Shown: positions 45,595 to 56,373, numbered from the stretch's first letter. The stretch: DNA of 64,000 nucleotides from Melioribacteraceae bacterium (GCA_016927595.1 JAFGMI010000037.1:18947-82946), one strand, 5' to 3'. Program-made: numbers and translations. Notes: generated by a model from the sequence alone, not told the origin.

Positions 45595-48500
45595 TTATTT
45601 TAGGAACATCATCTTCATAGTCTGAACAAATTCCTTCCCGTTTTCGCCTGCAGCATTTATTCTGTATACATATACTCCTGATGACAACTCTGCATCATGA
45701 TTACCTGATCCATACCAAACAACATTATGATAACCAGCGCTCATATCCTGTCCGTCAACAAGTGTAATTACTTCCTGACCGAGCATATTGTAGACCTTAA
45801 TGTTAACTTTGGCATTGACAGGAAGCGCAAATCTTATTGTGGTACTCGGATTAAAAGGATTAGGATAGTTCTGATCGAGTGCGAATTCTGCCGGTATACC
45901 GGGATCATCAACTCCTGTAGTTAAATCAAAATTAGCGGTAACCGATTTAGCAGCGTCAACGGTTAACTGAATTGGATTAGTACTGCCGCTTAAGTCGCCG
46001 CCCCAGGAAATAAACTCGTATCCGCTGTCTGCAACAGCAGTAACAGTAACTACCTGTCCCGGATCAAAAGTTCTACCAACCGGCATCGGATCGAATTCAA
46101 CGCTTCCTTGTCCGGTGACCGTTACATTTACGGCAACATGAGCAGGAGTTTCTGTAGCCCATCTCAAATCGCCTATAGCGGAACCGTCGTGACCCAGCCC
46201 GTAAAGATGCGAAGCAGATGAGAGAGTGAAATCCATATTTGCTGCATCAACGTATTTCGGATCTATGTTCCATAACGTTTCTTCGTCTATTTCCCCATCG
46301 GCTGCTTTTGCAGGAACATCGAGAGTATTGAATAATACTATATCGCTGACGAAACTCGGAACATCAGTGTTGCCCTGACAATCGAATAAATCTGTATCTC
46401 TGCCGTGGCCGGACTGACGCGTATTAGAAATAATAATATCACGTACTACAGCGCCTCCCGAGTTTTTAAGGTAGAAAGCACGAGTAGCCGAATTATTTAC
46501 AGTTATATGCTCAAGCAGAACAGGAGCATCAGCAGTTTCAGGCAGTAAATCGGAATAATAACGAACTGCTTCAGCATCGATATCAACAAAAGTACAGTTT
46601 TTTACTGTAAGCGAATAAAGAGTTTTTTCCGTCTGCCATTTTTCCGTATCGGAAATTCTTATTGCTTCGTATCCCGTACTCTTAATGGTTGTATTTTCGA
46701 TTAGTATATCGCCGCCCATAACTCCTACGTCAATCTTGAAAGCATGTCCGTCTTTATTCAGATCATTATCCTCGAAAAAATCGTGGATGTAACAGTCGCT
46801 GATAGTTACATTAGTTCCATCCGCTACCTTAAGATCGTCCATATGGCTCAATCTTACAGCGTATTTAGGACCAACAGACAGTTCATGTCCGCCATCAAGT
46901 TCAACACCGTTAAGAGTAAAATCATCAAATACTCTGAACATATCGTCATTCTGTCCGCCCTGTATGATAACCGGCATTTTTTCAAGCCCATCTTTTGCTC
47001 TGATTGTGATAGGTTTTGTAATTCTTGGGGCAGAAGGATCAGTTGAGACATAAAGCCCGCCACTTGTTGTAAGTTCGATTACATTTACCTGACTGTTGTT
47101 CATAGCATAATCAACTGCAGTTTTATAATCCCAGGAATCATCTATCGCAAGCACTCCGCCTTCAACATCCTCTTCAACGAAACTTACGAACACAACTTTG
47201 TTCGCATCGAGTTTAAGCGTTTCAGTACTATTTGAACTATAAATGTGACCGGTAAATCTTCTGAACTTCCAGCCTGCCTCAGCTACTGCATTTATTGTAA
47301 CTGAAGTGTTTACATCGTAAGTGCCAAGTACCGGCTCGGGAGAAACGTTTACAGAACCTCTGCCTGATATCTGGAAATTTAATTTAACCTGAGGAAATAC
47401 ACTTGCGAACGATGCAGTAACTGTCATACTTGAATCCAACGATATCTGGATAGGATTTGTGGTTCCGCTTACATCACCCAACCATTCAACAAACTTCCAG
47501 TTTTCAACCGGGACAGCGGTTATTGTAACAACTGTACCTTTATCATATGTGCCCTCTTCACCCGGTTCCGGAGTAACCATAACTCCTCCCAAACCAATTG
47601 AATCAACTGCGAGAGTTACTTGAGGTGTTAATGTTTTAAATGTTGCTGTAACGGTTATGTTTTCATTTACAGTAATCGTAGCCGGATTTGCATCTGGTGG
47701 GAATACATTTATACCCTGCCAGTTATCGAAATAATATCCGGGATCTGCTACAGCTGTTAAAGTAACCTCGGTACCCGGAGCATATACGCCACCTGCAGGA
47801 TTTAAGGTTAAAATACCTTTGCCATTAGTTACAACTGTTACAATAACGCTGTTAGGATCTATTGCCCATCTTAAGTCTCCTACAGGTCCGCCTGCAGCAG
47901 ATAGAGTTCTCGCAGGTGAGTCAGAGGCTAAAGTAAAATCACCGTTAGCTGCATCTGCAAACAACGGATCCGCGGTTAATGTGTCGCTTATAACAGTGTT
48001 GTCACCATCGGTTGATATACCGGGAACATTCCACAGTAAACTATTGCTGAATGATGAATTCCCGTACAATTTCACAACGCTGCTGTATCCGTTTTGAGCA
48101 AATACTGAATTTCTTATCACAGCATTAGTAATGCCGTTTGGATACAATATTCTGTCGCCTGTTCCGCCGCAGTTATAAAATGTACAGTTTTCAATAAGAG
48201 TTTCAGGATCAGTAAACTCAGAATATAATGCTTCGCGTTTAACATTGTAGATTGTAGTGTTTACAATTTTAAGATATTGTAAATCGCAGCCGCCCTCTGA
48301 AGTAGATTCGCGGATCAGAATACCTTCTCTTCCTGATTCTTTCATTATTGAATTTTCGATAAGCAGTGTATCAAGCTGTGTATATGCATGAAGTTTAATA
48401 AAAGGCTCTGTGAAATCATGGAAATAACAATCAATAATTTTCAGCTTGTCGTTATGCAAAGTCTGGCTTGAACTGATATTTTCATTTCTAATACCATTCT

Positions 48501-49860
48501 TAGTATATGCACCGCTGCCGTCTTCGGCAAGACCATCCAATTCGAGACCTATCAGCGTAAGACTTCCGCCGTCACCCAGCTCAAATATCCTGGTATTAGA
48601 AGATCCGGATCTTATATTTTTTATTACAGGTTTTTTTGCAATACCTTCTCTCGCTCTTATTGTTAAAGGCTTATCGACATACATTTTATCGTCAATATCA
48701 TAAGTATATTTACCGCCGCTTGTTATCAGTTCAATAATATCGTTAGGGGCAGCAGCCTGTATAGCATCGATGAGAAGATTTAGCCCAGCTTCAATTTTGT
48801 GGACAGTGGGCATAGATGCGTTCGGATCCCATTTTCTGTCACCAACAGCTCCGCCGGTAGATGAGTAAGTAAGTGCCGGTGAACCATCCTGTAGTGTGAA
48901 GTCATAATTTTCCGGATCGGCAAATAACGGATCGGCACGCAGTGTGTCACTAACTGTATAATCGCTTCCGTCAGTAGATATGTTATCGACATCCCAGATA
49001 ATATTATTCGTAAAAGCTGATATTCCGTAAAGCTTTATAAAATTATCGTACGTATTTTTCACAAAAATGGAATTAGTAACCTTAACATTTTCTATGCCCT
49101 GTGGATATATCATTCTTTTGTTATCTGAAGAACCGAACTGCTTTGAAGTTCCGCAGTCATAAAAAGTACATTTATTGATAACTATTTCCGGATTGTTGTT
49201 ACGAACATACAAAGCCTCGCGGGCGGTTTTGGCAAATGTACAATTTTCAATTTCCACATATTTGATATCAGGACCCGGCTCAGAACTGGATACATAAAGA
49301 ACGATACCTTCTTTTCCTGCTCTATAAAATGTAGAATTATGGATGAACATCGAATCCATGCTTGTCCATGAATGCATCTTAACAAACTGTTCTGTAACAT
49401 CATGCATATCGCAATTCAGAATACGGAGATAATCTGTGTGGAAAGAATCAGCCTGCACGATATCTTTATTCCTAACAATATTTTTCACATGCGGACTTAC
49501 GCCATCGTCTGCAGTGCCGTCAAATTCAAGACCTTCGAGGACCAGATTTCCACCGCCCTCGATCTGAAACATTCTGACACTTGATGATACATAATTATTC
49601 TTAAGTATTGGTTTCGCAGAAAGTTCTGCAGCGGCACGTATGGTTAATGCCTTGTTAATGGTAATATATTCAACATCGCTCGTGTTATAAATACCGCCGT
49701 CGGATGTTAATTCAATAATATCACCTTCCGCAGCACCTGCAACTGCTGCCGATAATGTGTTTTCTCCAGCAGCAACCTGATGGATTGTCTGTCCGTAAAG
49801 GTTGAGCAGAGAAACTGAAACAAATAGATAAATAATTTGAATTAGTTTGACTTTCTTCAT
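45595..49860 (-). CDS. Very large secreted protein with three parallel beta-helix modules and four InlB-type repeats
   Basis: The protein has 1421 residues and a signal peptide ending near LLNLYGQT. Beta-helix modules lie at about 24-350, 355-680 and 915-1250. Each begins with an IELTSDGGIY-like strand and KxLTIRA, and ends with a phrase like DPLFADPENYDFTLQDGSPA. Between and after them are four 70-residue beta-repeats with a GSVxxxP...YxxGTxVTxTAVA...W pattern (about 685-910 and 1255-1325). The sorting tail is NYPNPFNPSTTIRFALPV to MMFLK. The modules resemble the DUF4957/DUF5123-type helices that occur next to PL6 domains. Catalytic residues are not recognisable, so it may bind rather than cleave polysaccharide. 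Confidence 0.7.
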   Translation of the reverse strand: MKKVKLIQIIYLFVSVSLLNLYGQTIHQVAAGENTLSAAVAGAAEGDIIELTSDGGIYNTSDVEYITINKALTIRAAAELSAKPILKNNYVSSSVRMFQIEGGGNLVLEGLEFDGTADDGVSPHVKNIVRNKDIVQADSFHTDYLRILNCDMHDVTEQFVKMHSWTSMDSMFIHNSTFYRAGKEGIVLYVSSSEPGPDIKYVEIENCTFAKTAREALYVRNNNPEIVINKCTFYDCGTSKQFGSSDNKRMIYPQGIENVKVTNSIFVKNTYDNFIKLYGISAFTNNIIWDVDNISTDGSDYTVSDTLRADPLFADPENYDFTLQDGSPALTYSSTGGAVGDRKWDPNASMPTVHKIEAGLNLLIDAIQAAAPNDIIELITSGGKYTYDIDDKMYVDKPLTIRAREGIAKKPVIKNIRSGSSNTRIFELGDGGSLTLIGLELDGLAEDGSGAYTKNGIRNENISSSQTLHNDKLKIIDCYFHDFTEPFIKLHAYTQLDTLLIENSIMKESGREGILIRESTSEGGCDLQYLKIVNTTIYNVKREALYSEFTDPETLIENCTFYNCGGTGDRILYPNGITNAVIRNSVFAQNGYSSVVKLYGNSSFSNSLLWNVPGISTDGDNTVISDTLTADPLFADAANGDFTLASDSPARTLSAAGGPVGDLRWAIDPNSVIVTVVTNGKGILTLNPAGGVYAPGTEVTLTAVADPGYYFDNWQGINVFPPDANPATITVNENITVTATFKTLTPQVTLAVDSIGLGGVMVTPEPGEEGTYDKGTVVTITAVPVENWKFVEWLGDVSGTTNPIQISLDSSMTVTASFASVFPQVKLNFQISGRGSVNVSPEPVLGTYDVNTSVTINAVAEAGWKFRRFTGHIYSSNSTETLKLDANKVVFVSFVEEDVEGGVLAIDDSWDYKTAVDYAMNNSQVNVIELTTSGGLYVSTDPSAPRITKPITIRAKDGLEKMPVIIQGGQNDDMFRVFDDFTLNGVELDGGHELSVGPKYAVRLSHMDDLKVADGTNVTISDCYIHDFFEDNDLNKDGHAFKIDVGVMGGDILIENTTIKSTGYEAIRISDTEKWQTEKTLYSLTVKNCTFVDIDAEAVRYYSDLLPETADAPVLLEHITVNNSATRAFYLKNSGGAVVRDIIISNTRQSGHGRDTDLFDCQGNTDVPSFVSDIVLFNTLDVPAKAADGEIDEETLWNIDPKYVDAANMDFTLSSASHLYGLGHDGSAIGDLRWATETPAHVAVNVTVTGQGSVEFDPMPVGRTFDPGQVVTVTAVADSGYEFISWGGDLSGSTNPIQLTVDAAKSVTANFDLTTGVDDPGIPAEFALDQNYPNPFNPSTTIRFALPVNAKVNIKVYNMLGQEVITLVDGQDMSAGYHNVVWYGSGNHDAELSSGVYVYRINAAGENGKEFVQTMKMMFLK

Positions 49861-49881
49861 TCTTACTCCTCGTTAATTTTA

Positions 49882-51528
49882 TTATTTAATTAACATCATT
49901 TTTCTGGCTGCTTTATAATTGCCCGAAGTAAGCTGATAAAAATAAACTCCGGAACTTAGACTGGAAGCATCGAAATAATAATTATACGTACCAGCTTTCA
50001 TTTCTTTATTAAATAATTCCATAACTTCCTGACCTATTGCGTTATAAATCCTGACCGATGTAACCCCCGATTCTTTTAATGAAAACCTTATCGCTGTCGA
50101 AGGATTAAACGGGTTGGGATAATTCTGCTCAAGACTATATTCCAGGGGCGTAGAAATCTCTTCGGCATCAGTAGTTACCTGCGAGAAAGTAGCTGTTATA
50201 TTTTTAATACCTTCTACAGTTATTTGCGATGGATTTGTATTGCCTGATAAATCGCCTCCCCATTCGCTGAACTCATACCCTGAATCGGCAACTGCCGTAA
50301 CCGTTACTTCCGTACCGCCCGGGAAGACAAGACCTACTCTTTCAGGACTGAATTCAACTTGTCCTTTACCTGCAATTGTAACGTTCAGCGGAGAAACCGT
50401 CGGAGTCGCTGTTGCCCATCTGGCATCACCGAGATGAGTGTTATTGTAACCTGAGTAATAAGCAGCAGAGTTGCCGGGCAGTGTGTAATCGCGGTTGTCG
50501 GGATCGCTGTATAGAGGATCGAAACCGAATACTGTTCCTTCGATAACACCAATGCCGCCTTTAACAGCACTTATTTTGTTTGGAGTAGTACCCGCGGCAA
50601 AAATCAGATTAAGAGTATCTATGTTTGAGATGTAAGACCCCACATTCTGAATCTGTATCAGGTAATCCATTCGATCTGCTCTGCCGGGACGAGGAAATAT
50701 GGAGTTGGTGGCAATTATATTCCGAACCACAGTGTTCGCATTATTCTTAACATACATTGCTCGCATAGCACAATTATTTATGGTAAGATTTTCCAGTATT
50801 ACACCAGCGTCAGTTGTGCTTGTATCAGTATCGGCGTAGAATCTTATACATTCGGCAAGAATATTTGTGAAGGTACAATTCCTGACTATCAAAGAATCGA
50901 GGCAACGTTCCGTTGAATACTTCTCTGTCTCGGTCATTCTTATAGCCTCGTCACCGATATTTTCAAACGTTGTATTCTCAACCTTTACAATACCGGCTTC
51001 AACGTTAATCAGGAAGTATATGCCGTGCCCCTCGCCGTTTTCCGTATCACGACCCTCATAAAAATTTCTTATGATGCAGTTTTTGACTATCAAGTCAGAT
51101 CCCTTTTTGAAGAGAGGAATATCATCAGGACCGTTACCTGCGCGAATGGCATGTTTTAAACCTCCCGAGTGGCTCAGTTCATGCATGCCATCCAGAATTA
51201 CACCGTCAAGGGTGAAGTCATTTGAATAACGGAACAGTTCAATAATGCTGGAGCTGTCGTCACTGTGAGTAATAACCGGCATTTCAGCAAGTCCCGGTTT
51301 AGCCATTATTACAAGAGGTGTGGTAATATTGTAGTAGAGAGTATCGCTTGTAGTATAAACTCCGCCGGAACTACTGAGATAAATTGTATCTACATGCTGC
51401 TGGTTGGCGAATTTGATTGCTGTCATGAAATCATACTCTGAAGTTACATCAATACTGGTCAGCTGCCCGTATGATACAATTGCGGTTCCGAACAGTAAAG
51501 TTAAAAACAGTAACCTTTTTAATTTCAT
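49882..51528 (-). CDS. Secreted single beta-helix protein with InlB-type repeat and sorting tail
   Basis: The protein has 548 residues and a signal peptide ending at VSYGQ (about 21). One beta-helix module of about 340 residues is closely related to the third module of the 1421-residue protein: both share an HELSxxxKxAxR segment and an ENTTxxxxGxEAIRxxxTEK stretch. One VEFSPERVGLVFPGGTEVTV-type beta-repeat follows, then NYPNPFNPSTAIRFSLKE and the sorting tail. It looks like a minimal version of the same architecture, probably arisen by duplication. The role is unknown, and binding or cleavage of uronic polymers is inferred from context. Confidence 0.7.
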   Translation of the reverse strand: MKLKRLLFLTLLFGTAIVSYGQLTSIDVTSEYDFMTAIKFANQQHVDTIYLSSSGGVYTTSDTLYYNITTPLVIMAKPGLAEMPVITHSDDSSSIIELFRYSNDFTLDGVILDGMHELSHSGGLKHAIRAGNGPDDIPLFKKGSDLIVKNCIIRNFYEGRDTENGEGHGIYFLINVEAGIVKVENTTFENIGDEAIRMTETEKYSTERCLDSLIVRNCTFTNILAECIRFYADTDTSTTDAGVILENLTINNCAMRAMYVKNNANTVVRNIIATNSIFPRPGRADRMDYLIQIQNVGSYISNIDTLNLIFAAGTTPNKISAVKGGIGVIEGTVFGFDPLYSDPDNRDYTLPGNSAAYYSGYNNTHLGDARWATATPTVSPLNVTIAGKGQVEFSPERVGLVFPGGTEVTVTAVADSGYEFSEWGGDLSGNTNPSQITVEGIKNITATFSQVTTDAEEISTPLEYSLEQNYPNPFNPSTAIRFSLKESGVTSVRIYNAIGQEVMELFNKEMKAGTYNYYFDASSLSSGVYFYQLTSGNYKAARKMMLIK

Positions 51529-51571
51529 AGATTCCTCCTTTGAGTCTTTTATGAGTTGGTTGTATAAAAAT

Positions 51572-53086
51572 TTATAAACTCAGCACGTAACCAAACAAAA
51601 CGTTCGTGAAATTTTCGGTTACATAGTTCGTATTACTGAAATAAGAGTCGTAGTAAACCAGTTTTCTGAATTCATATGCAAGATCAAATCTGCCGAACAG
51701 CGCATTTATGCTGAGACCAATAGTGTAACTGTCCGCATCTGGTCCCCTGTCTTTGATAGCAGCGCCGTCCGGAATAAATGTCGAAGGGATGTTACGGTAT
51801 CCTGCCATCAGAGTCAGAAAACCGAAAGGACTGTATTCAGCTCCTACTTTAAATACACTTCTGTCTGGCATCGATTTAAAGGTAGTATCGTTAGTAAATA
51901 GTTTTGCAGAAGCATCATTGAAAGGCTGATATTCATAATCGACATACAGACTGAAGTTATCAACCGGCTTGAAACCGATGCCAAAATTAAAGCATGCCGG
52001 TATATCAAGTTTATCAGTTCCTGTAAAATTACCTTTAACTAACGAAACCGAGTCAGTATAAAGAGTTTCATAATCGAAATCCCGTGTCAGTGTAAATGGC
52101 AGATCTATTTTCAGACCGAATTTAAACTGCTCAAAATCAAGTTGAAGCCCAAAGAAAAAATTATTGTACGAGTATTCAGAAGCACCTTTTGTTTCCTCAA
52201 AAGTATCATTATAAGAGAACCTGAATCTGTTTTCATCAACGAGGTCGAATGTTCCGATTAATTCAAGTGATTGAAGATCATCGGTCTTGCCCCAGCCATA
52301 ATTAAAACCCGCACCGATATTTATGTACTCATGAAGATCATAGGCAAGTGCTGCCGTAATATTGCTCACCGAACCGGAACGCTGCCGTATATAACGCGAC
52401 CAGTTCATAACAAGTGTATCGCTTCCATCCACTCTGCTGATATCGCCATATTCAGTATAACCCGGATGAGGATCGAGGAATGTATCGTTTCTGTCATAGT
52501 CCTCAACGATGATACTTCTGTTATAGGAAGCAGAAACAACCAACATATTACCGTCAATCTGAAACGGGTAAGCTGCTGATATATTACTCAAACCAAAATT
52601 ATTTTTATTTCGCTTCCAGTCGGCTGCTTCCTCGCTGAGCGGATCAAGTCCCATCTCGGGCTCATTAACAAAATAAGTTGAATCGGGCGTACGATCATCA
52701 TTCCACATTCTCTCGTGATCGAATTTTCCATTATCCGCAGGATCGGGAGTGTAAAGTCCTTCCAGATAAAAAGGAAGTGTTACGAATAACCTGTTTGGTC
52801 TGTAATTCTGGTTTTCTCTCCAGTGATTTGAAGAATAACTTCCCGTTACCGAAATCTGCAACCCATCGATACCGATTAATCCTGCAGGGTTAGTAAACAA
52901 CGAAAATAGTTCACCACTGCCTGCCGTAGCAGCACCAGCCATTGCAGCAGACTTAACATCAGTGTCTGTAACCGATGTCAATCCCTGATATGACAAATTA
53001 TCACCCCGGTGCTGTGAAAATGAGACGGAGCAGGTAATTAAAAAAATTATGATGATCGCAGAAGGTTTAACATACTTAATATGCAT
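51572..53086 (-). CDS. Outer-membrane beta-barrel, OmpP1/FadL-like
   Basis: The protein has 504 residues from the ATG at 53086. A GGAG sits 10 bp before it, and the longer TTG-started frame from 53095 is less likely. The signal peptide ends at VSFSQ. The mature start contains AAMAGAATAGSGELFSLFTN and PAGLIGI, the conserved N-terminal plug/hatch strand of FadL-type and PorV-type barrels. Alternating amphipathic strands follow to the C-terminus. It is probably a surface channel or assembly partner for the neighbouring TonB receptor and sorted proteins. The substrate is unknown; FadL homology does not mean fatty-acid transport here. Confidence 0.65.
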   Translation of the reverse strand: MHIKYVKPSAIIIIFLITCSVSFSQHRGDNLSYQGLTSVTDTDVKSAAMAGAATAGSGELFSLFTNPAGLIGIDGLQISVTGSYSSNHWRENQNYRPNRLFVTLPFYLEGLYTPDPADNGKFDHERMWNDDRTPDSTYFVNEPEMGLDPLSEEAADWKRNKNNFGLSNISAAYPFQIDGNMLVVSASYNRSIIVEDYDRNDTFLDPHPGYTEYGDISRVDGSDTLVMNWSRYIRQRSGSVSNITAALAYDLHEYINIGAGFNYGWGKTDDLQSLELIGTFDLVDENRFRFSYNDTFEETKGASEYSYNNFFFGLQLDFEQFKFGLKIDLPFTLTRDFDYETLYTDSVSLVKGNFTGTDKLDIPACFNFGIGFKPVDNFSLYVDYEYQPFNDASAKLFTNDTTFKSMPDRSVFKVGAEYSPFGFLTLMAGYRNIPSTFIPDGAAIKDRGPDADSYTIGLSINALFGRFDLAYEFRKLVYYDSYFSNTNYVTENFTNVLFGYVLSL

Positions 53087-53110
53087 TTTATTCAAACTCC
53101 GGATTATATT

Positions 53111-54082
53111 TTAGTTAATGCTGAAACTGAGTGAAACACGATGAACAGAGTCGAGGTATTCCCCGTAATCATTAAATGAATAATCAAGGCTGTAACCTCT
53201 GAACCTGAATCCGGCACCGGCGCTTAATCCTTCCTGGTCGCTGTTTAAGACATATCCGCCTCTAAGATAGATTAAATCCGAAAATCCATATTCAAGTCCT
53301 ACATTATGTTGTTGTTCGTAGTCACGAGGTTGTATCATATCGTAAGAGACTAAAAGCGAATGATCATTAGTATGAGCAAGAAGCGGATCGTCGGATGAGA
53401 ATAAGTATGTGGATATTCCAATATTTAGTGTTTGTGGCAAAGGAAAGCTTCTGTCTATATACTTAATTTCCGGTCCGAAATGTCTGAGTGTAGCAGCAAT
53501 CACAACCGACTTAAAACCGGTTTTATATTTTAGTCCGCCGTCGAAGATCAGTGCACCGGTACTTTTGTATACTAAATCTTCGTGCGCATACTTTGCAGTA
53601 AGACCGAAAGTAAATCTGTCGTTAATATCTCTGGCGTATGATATTCCTATAACCATTGCCTTAGGGCTGAAAGTATTTCCGGTTAAACCTGGATTATAAA
53701 TACCGTTCACGAATCCAAGATTACCAACCGTGGTTTCTTCGATCTCTCCCACATTCGTCATCATGCCCTGGAGAGCAAAGGTCCCGACACCTTTCATAGT
53801 ATATGCTGCTGAAAAAGAGTAATGCATGATATCGAGGAACCAGTCGGCATACCCGACAGTCAGGTCAATGTTTTCGACAGAGGTTAATCCGGCTGGATTC
53901 CAGAACACCGCATCTGAACCTCCTGCTATTGAACTGTATGCTCCTGCCATTGATGCAGCCCTCGCAGTAGTAATAACCTTTAAAAACTGGAAAGAAGTCG
54001 TCCCCACTTTCTCGAATGAAGAAGTGTTAATATATGTGAGTAGTATCAGAACGACTATTTTGAAATACTTATCTGTTTTCAT
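53111..54082 (-). CDS. PorV/PorQ-family outer-membrane protein
   Basis: The protein has 323 residues from ATG 54082, which has AAAGG 7 bp upstream; a TTG-started frame from 54100 is rejected. TTARAASMAGAYSSIAGGSD and AVFWNPAGLTSVENIDLTVG form the signature of the PorV/UPF0164 group. Members are outer-membrane beta-barrels; PorV itself helps release type IX-secreted proteins at the surface. The gene lies 23 bp after the 755-residue sorted-protein gene. A conserved trio with that gene and the TonB receptor gene would suggest a dedicated uptake or export complex. Confidence 0.75.
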   Translation of the reverse strand: MKTDKYFKIVVLILLTYINTSSFEKVGTTSFQFLKVITTARAASMAGAYSSIAGGSDAVFWNPAGLTSVENIDLTVGYADWFLDIMHYSFSAAYTMKGVGTFALQGMMTNVGEIEETTVGNLGFVNGIYNPGLTGNTFSPKAMVIGISYARDINDRFTFGLTAKYAHEDLVYKSTGALIFDGGLKYKTGFKSVVIAATLRHFGPEIKYIDRSFPLPQTLNIGISTYLFSSDDPLLAHTNDHSLLVSYDMIQPRDYEQQHNVGLEYGFSDLIYLRGGYVLNSDQEGLSAGAGFRFRGYSLDYSFNDYGEYLDSVHRVSLSFSIN

Positions 54083-54105
54083 AAATAAGCCTTTATACAA
54101 TGAAA

Positions 54106-56373
54106 TTATTTAATCACAACAAATTTACCTTTTGATTGCTGCCCGTCGGGTGTTGATACGACATAGAAATAAATTCCCGAAGCAATTTCCTGCCCGTTTT
54201 TACTGATTTGCAGCCACTCTGTCGTGTAAAGCGGAGCATCGTGCTCTATTGTTTCAATCAATTGACCTGCGTATGAAAATATTCTGATCGTGCATTTCTC
54301 CGGTAGTCCGTAAAAGCCTATTTTACTTTCAACTTCCCCACTACCTTGAAAACCCGATTCGGATACGAAGGGGTTAGGAACTGCATAAACTTTACCGAGT
54401 TTCTGTACTGCACCGATATTTTTACTGAACTTTGTAATGTTTGTTTTACCGGAAGTATTTCCGTTTACATCTACACTTATCACAGAGTAGAATCTGGTTT
54501 CACCAATTTTGTAGTCGGGATCATCATCAAGAACGCTGTACATATCATCCGAATTAACATCCCCCTTAAATACAACTGCAACCGTATCACTCCAGGGTCC
54601 CATTCCTGCAACACTTTTAATTACTATAAATTTCTCCAGAGCGCCCATCAAACGTGGATGTGAGAAGGTTTCTACGGCACGGCTCCAATCAATTCTCACA
54701 TTCCCATCCGTAGTATTACTTACCTGGATAACCGGTGCAGGAACCGGCACAGGTATTCTATAGTTACCTTTTCCAGGATGATCTTCTGGCCATACCGGCA
54801 GCTGAACATTATCAACTCCCAAATATGCTTTGAAAGCATTTTCAGTTACCTGTGTAACATTCCTGATTCCGGAGTTAACAAAATCGGGAAAACCATAATC
54901 GGTTAAGTAGTGCTCGGTCATGGTTTCGCCATTTATTATAACTTTCTTATCCCAGGTCGGAATTTTATTCCATTGATTAAGTACGCCGGGCTGATCCGAA
55001 GGTCCGCCTTCAACAAGTTTTCCAGGCTGACCTCCATAGCCGCATACTTCAGCTACCGAGTATCTTAATGTATCTCCAAGTTTTATAGAATATGGTCCAA
55101 AAACAATATGCTTCTGACCTGCATCTACACTCTGTCTGTAATTAAATGCAGCCCTGCCAATCCAGCGCTCATCGTTTCTTGGAAGAGTCCATGTAGTACT
55201 TCCCTCACTGTAAACTCCACTCCAACGTGTATTGGGATTTAATGCATCTTTTTCATACATCATTTTATTGCTGTTCGTATTACCAGTACTCACTTTATTT
55301 GAAAACGGCTGTTTCATATAACCTGCTTCATCAATTTCATAATATTCTCCTGCCGTAGTCCTCAGATAGTTCACATATTCCGATTCGTTTCTTTCAGGGT
55401 TAGCGGGATCAATGACGGCCATATGATTTGTATCATAATACAAAATCGCGAAACCGGGAGCCTGGGGAGATGCCAGACCTCCTCCATTTATTCCGGTTTC
55501 TGCAAAAGTTCTGAATAATTCTTTATTCGGTTCCGGTTTTGCTGCCAGATATCTAGCGATAAAATCGTCTGAACCGGTATGTGTAGCAAGATTAAAACCC
55601 AGCCAATAATCGGCATCCCAGTAATTATGCTGGTCTCCTCTGTAAATACCGCCTTCGTATTTCCAGGTCTGATAATGACGCTGATATCCATACATCGATG
55701 GGGCAAATCCATAAACTATAAGAATCATTACATCCTGAAGATCATCCTGCATTTCGATTGTTTCCGGATTCCCATCTGTATCACCGTTATAAACGAATTC
55801 GTACTCATAAATAATCATATCGTCATAGTCGGGATAACTCCAGGCGCGCGAGGTTCTTTTAACCATTATACCGGTTGATGATGCCCATGCAGCCTCAATA
55901 ATTTCTTCCGCCTCATCCGGGTTATAATCCGGATTGAGTGAGCCGTCTTCCAGTACCGGGAAATTTTCGTATTCGTTTATATAATAAGGAAAACTCCATC
56001 TTCCGAACGAAACTTCCGGTGAGCTTGCTCCAACTCCGCCGCATAAGGCAAATAACCTGTTTTCTTCACCGGGAACCCCCTTTAAATTTGCTGCAATGTA
56101 AACTCCGGCTCCAAGTAAATTATGTTGACCACTGTACTCGATGCCTTCAACAAAAGTCTTTGAACGAGACGGCCATTCCATCAGCGGAACATTTGTAACA
56201 TTCCCGGCTTCTCCCGTCATCCAACCTCTTCCGATTTCTCCTGTATTAAATACCGTTTCGTGCAACATGCCTCTGTCATGTATTCTGTATTCACGTATCT
56301 GTGAATAAACCTGTCCGGCAATGAATAACAATACCAATATGAAAATTCTGGCATTCTTTGATTTAACTGTCAT
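54106..56373 (-). CDS. Large secreted protein with C-terminal sorting tail, possible partner of the TonB receptor
   Basis: The protein has 755 residues from ATG 56373, chosen because CGGAG lies 5-6 bp upstream; an in-frame ATG 36 bp further upstream would put extra residues before the signal peptide. The signal ends at VYSQ. The N-terminal 500 residues are rich in Trp, Tyr and Gly (GRWSFPYYINEYENFP and similar) and match no family I know. Around 560-650 is an FN3-like segment (NVRIDWSRAVETF). The tail KVYAVPNPFVSESGFQG to GKFVVIK is a variant sorting domain. It sits directly after the TonB receptor gene, where SusD would be in other Bacteroidota, but it has no SusD features. Glycan binding at the surface is an inference. 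Confidence 0.6.
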   Translation of the reverse strand: MTVKSKNARIFILVLLFIAGQVYSQIREYRIHDRGMLHETVFNTGEIGRGWMTGEAGNVTNVPLMEWPSRSKTFVEGIEYSGQHNLLGAGVYIAANLKGVPGEENRLFALCGGVGASSPEVSFGRWSFPYYINEYENFPVLEDGSLNPDYNPDEAEEIIEAAWASSTGIMVKRTSRAWSYPDYDDMIIYEYEFVYNGDTDGNPETIEMQDDLQDVMILIVYGFAPSMYGYQRHYQTWKYEGGIYRGDQHNYWDADYWLGFNLATHTGSDDFIARYLAAKPEPNKELFRTFAETGINGGGLASPQAPGFAILYYDTNHMAVIDPANPERNESEYVNYLRTTAGEYYEIDEAGYMKQPFSNKVSTGNTNSNKMMYEKDALNPNTRWSGVYSEGSTTWTLPRNDERWIGRAAFNYRQSVDAGQKHIVFGPYSIKLGDTLRYSVAEVCGYGGQPGKLVEGGPSDQPGVLNQWNKIPTWDKKVIINGETMTEHYLTDYGFPDFVNSGIRNVTQVTENAFKAYLGVDNVQLPVWPEDHPGKGNYRIPVPVPAPVIQVSNTTDGNVRIDWSRAVETFSHPRLMGALEKFIVIKSVAGMGPWSDTVAVVFKGDVNSDDMYSVLDDDPDYKIGETRFYSVISVDVNGNTSGKTNITKFSKNIGAVQKLGKVYAVPNPFVSESGFQGSGEVESKIGFYGLPEKCTIRIFSYAGQLIETIEHDAPLYTTEWLQISKNGQEIASGIYFYVVSTPDGQQSKGKFVVIK

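Noticed and set aside
54106..56373. SusD assignment for the protein following the TonB receptor
   Set aside because: It has no lipoprotein signal and no SusD/TPR-like helices, and it ends in a sorting tail.
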